Origin: Arion vulgaris
Lineage: Eukaryota; Mollusca; Gastropoda; Stylommatophora; Arionidae
NCBI GenBank assembly: GCA_020796225.1
Contig: CM036767.1
Coordinates: 10,899,927 to 10,963,926, forward strand
DNA: 64,000 nucleotides
Direction: 5' to 3'
Shown here: piece after piece, positions 49,601-52,600 of the stretch
How positions within the stretch are numbered: the stretch's first letter is position 1
How the letters are laid out: each line of letters starts with the position of its first letter
Translations under genes and position numbers: made by a program
The notes under the pieces: generated by a model
The model's database searches: none
What the model was told of the DNA's origin: nothing
What the model saw: the letters and a program-made list of their open reading frames with translations, nothing else

Positions 49601-52600
49601 CTACAAAAATATCTTTACCATTTTCAAAATTACATCGGGGACTTTTGCTGGTGCTATGGAGTTCGTGCACTGCAGCTGAGATCTTTCTGTGTAAGAAAGA
49701 GATCGGAGCACACATGGTTACTCACCAAAGTGCAATGATGATGGTTCTATCAATCAATCAATAAAAGATACACAAAATGAGAAACAAAAATGGATTTTGT
49801 TTATACGTAATAAATGCATGTTATAACTCATATAACTACCTCTGGGGCTAGCAACAATATAAATTACAATAACTAATTAATGTAAATAAAGCAAATGAGA
49901 ACAAATTAAGAGAAAAATGTTACAGGTTTGGACGAGAATCTATTCCAATGATCAACAAATGATATGGAGAAAAACAGAATGTGACAAAAAAATAAGGAAA
50001 ATCGAAAAGGTTGAATCAGGACAAAGAAGATTGGCAATACTTTTATTTGTAGCGAAACACATAAGAACAAAGTACTTTAGTTTTATAAAATAAAAACAGT
50101 GAGATACACAGAACGTTTGATCAAAGGCTTTATCAGCAACGATACAACAGGAGGAAATTTCAAAGAACACTACATATGGACTACTACATACAGAGATATT
50201 CAAACGTTCCTATTGTGATCTGATTAGGAACGCTTTGAATGTCTCCGTATGTAGTAGTCCATATGTAGTGTTCTTTGAAATTTATCACTCCTGTTGTATC
50301 GTTTGCTTGATAAAGGCCTTTGGCAAACGTCCTGTGTATCGTCACTGTTTTTGTATTTTATAAAACTACTTTGTTCTTACGTGTTTTGCTACGCTTTATC
50401 TGCAGTCTTCCCTTCATCAATACTTTAATTTGCATGATGAAAGAAGTATAACACACGAAAAGATATAACAATTTGATAACACTACTCTACTCTGTGCTAA
50501 TAACCTTCCAAATTCAGGGGGTAAAGGTCAGCTTGGGACAAACAAAATGTGTCTGTGCGCACACTGTACACAGTTAAACTACATGAGACCCTGATCATTT
50601 GCTTGGGATCTTAATTACAAATACCTCTGAAGACAGAGTAAGGCTCACCTGTATGACACTGCAGGTAAGGAAAGCAAACCTTCACTAAAAAATCAGTCAG
50701 AGGTGCTAAATTAAGTGTCATGATTATGCCTGAATTCATAGCGAGCATACGCAAAAAAAAAAGGAATCGCAAAAAGGGTAGGTAAGAGTTTTAGACAATT
50801 GATCTAAGACACTCCATGAGACACAATAAACAGTCTTTCAAAGCAAACTGACTTCTACTATATTTTTTTTTTCCGATCCAGAAGCACTTGAGCTTTCAGC
50901 TCTTCGGCACAGTGCCATAGACATCGCAACCCTTTGGTTCGGTGCCACAAACACTGTAAATCTGGAGAACCTGTGGCTTTTTCTGTCAGCCGTGGAATTG
51001 AGCCACACTCACAGAGGTTTGTCACACCGCTGTCCAACGTGCTACGAACACACTGGGCAGGCGGCACTTCTATTATATAAGGAATGTTTAGTAAGTTTTT
51101 AAAAAGTGAAGATTTTATTCCTGAAACCCAAATAGTTTCACATCTTTACAAGGATACTCTCTTGTCTTCGTCTTAAGTTTTCTGTCTCACTGTACACAGG
51201 AACAATCGTCTTCTCTAGATTCTGGAGTCTGTCTTCAAAACTGTTTAGAATACTGACCATGCTTGTAGTACTGGTGTCATATTTGGCAAGACATTGACGA
51301 AGCAGGAGAAGATTTGATTCCTCCTGAAAAAAATTTATCTTTTACTTTAAATATCAGAACAACAGGAGACATTTGAACTAAAGATAAAAATTGCAAAGAT
51401 AGTGGGAAACTGGCTTGAATCTATGTAGTCAGGTCAAACCAGTTGGACTCAATTCTTACCTTTCCTTCTTCTTTCTTCATTTGTTGCCACACTACCATCT
51501 GGTTGTAGCCCAGTGTAGTGATCTTCTGTGTTTTCGCACTTCTCAAATAGCTAAGTTATAGATGTTTACATTGTTTTGCATGATATAGACACTCCCTCTA
51601 TCCCACTTTTACTTGGTCTTCCTGTGTCACCTTTCACCCTGATTTTCTGCTGTTTCAACTGCAGAGCACTTAAACAGTAGCTCTTTGACAATCCTGATGT
51701 TTAACTAACTTATTCTAATTTGTTGGGAATCAATTATACATAACATGAAACCTCATTCATTAGTGATTCAATCTCCACTGCTATTTCAACTCTCCAAGCA
51801 ATACAGGAATGAACACACATAAATAACAGATGTCTAAAATTCCATGGAACCAGCTGTAAAAGTTAAAGAGGGAAACATTAATAAGTAGGACTTTGATTAA
51901 CCCTTTCACTGCTACATACTTTCTGAAGGCTGAGCTAAAAATAGCTATTCCTTGTTTCTAGGTCACAAACGTGAATGTACGCCTATAGCAGTGACAGTAG
52001 CAATGTATAATGTGTTAACACTTTTTTTAGCCCACAGAGGAGAGATAATAACAGACGTGTTAATGCATCTTTAGAAGTGAATGGGAAAACGTATATATAC
52101 GTCCTTAGCAGCTAAAGGGTTAAGTTAAATATTAATCAGTTAATTTATGAGCTTCTATGATGCTCACTCTATTTCAACTTCCAGCTACCAATGAATCACA
52201 TATGTATATGTTGTCTATTGCCAGAACAGCTGTAAGTTAGCACATTGATAGGAAACATTAGATTCAAGTAGGACTGATGATCACTAACCCTTATCGCTCA
52301 GACTCTAAGGCTAGTAAACAGTAGCTATTCTTTCTATCACAAATGATGTACCCTCATGCAGTGCATGTAGCAATGTATAATGTTTGAACATTTTTAGTTC
52401 CACATGTTGACAGAATACTAGAGTTACTTATGACATTTTCAGTGAAGTGATGATCTGAAACGATATATAACCCTAGCAGTTAACATGTGGTATCTGAAGT
52501 TACATTTATATAATTAATTATGTACAAGTATGATGTATTATCTTAACAAACAAACTCCAATGAAGCTATGTTGTTAGTTGTCACATGTTGCAGACATACT

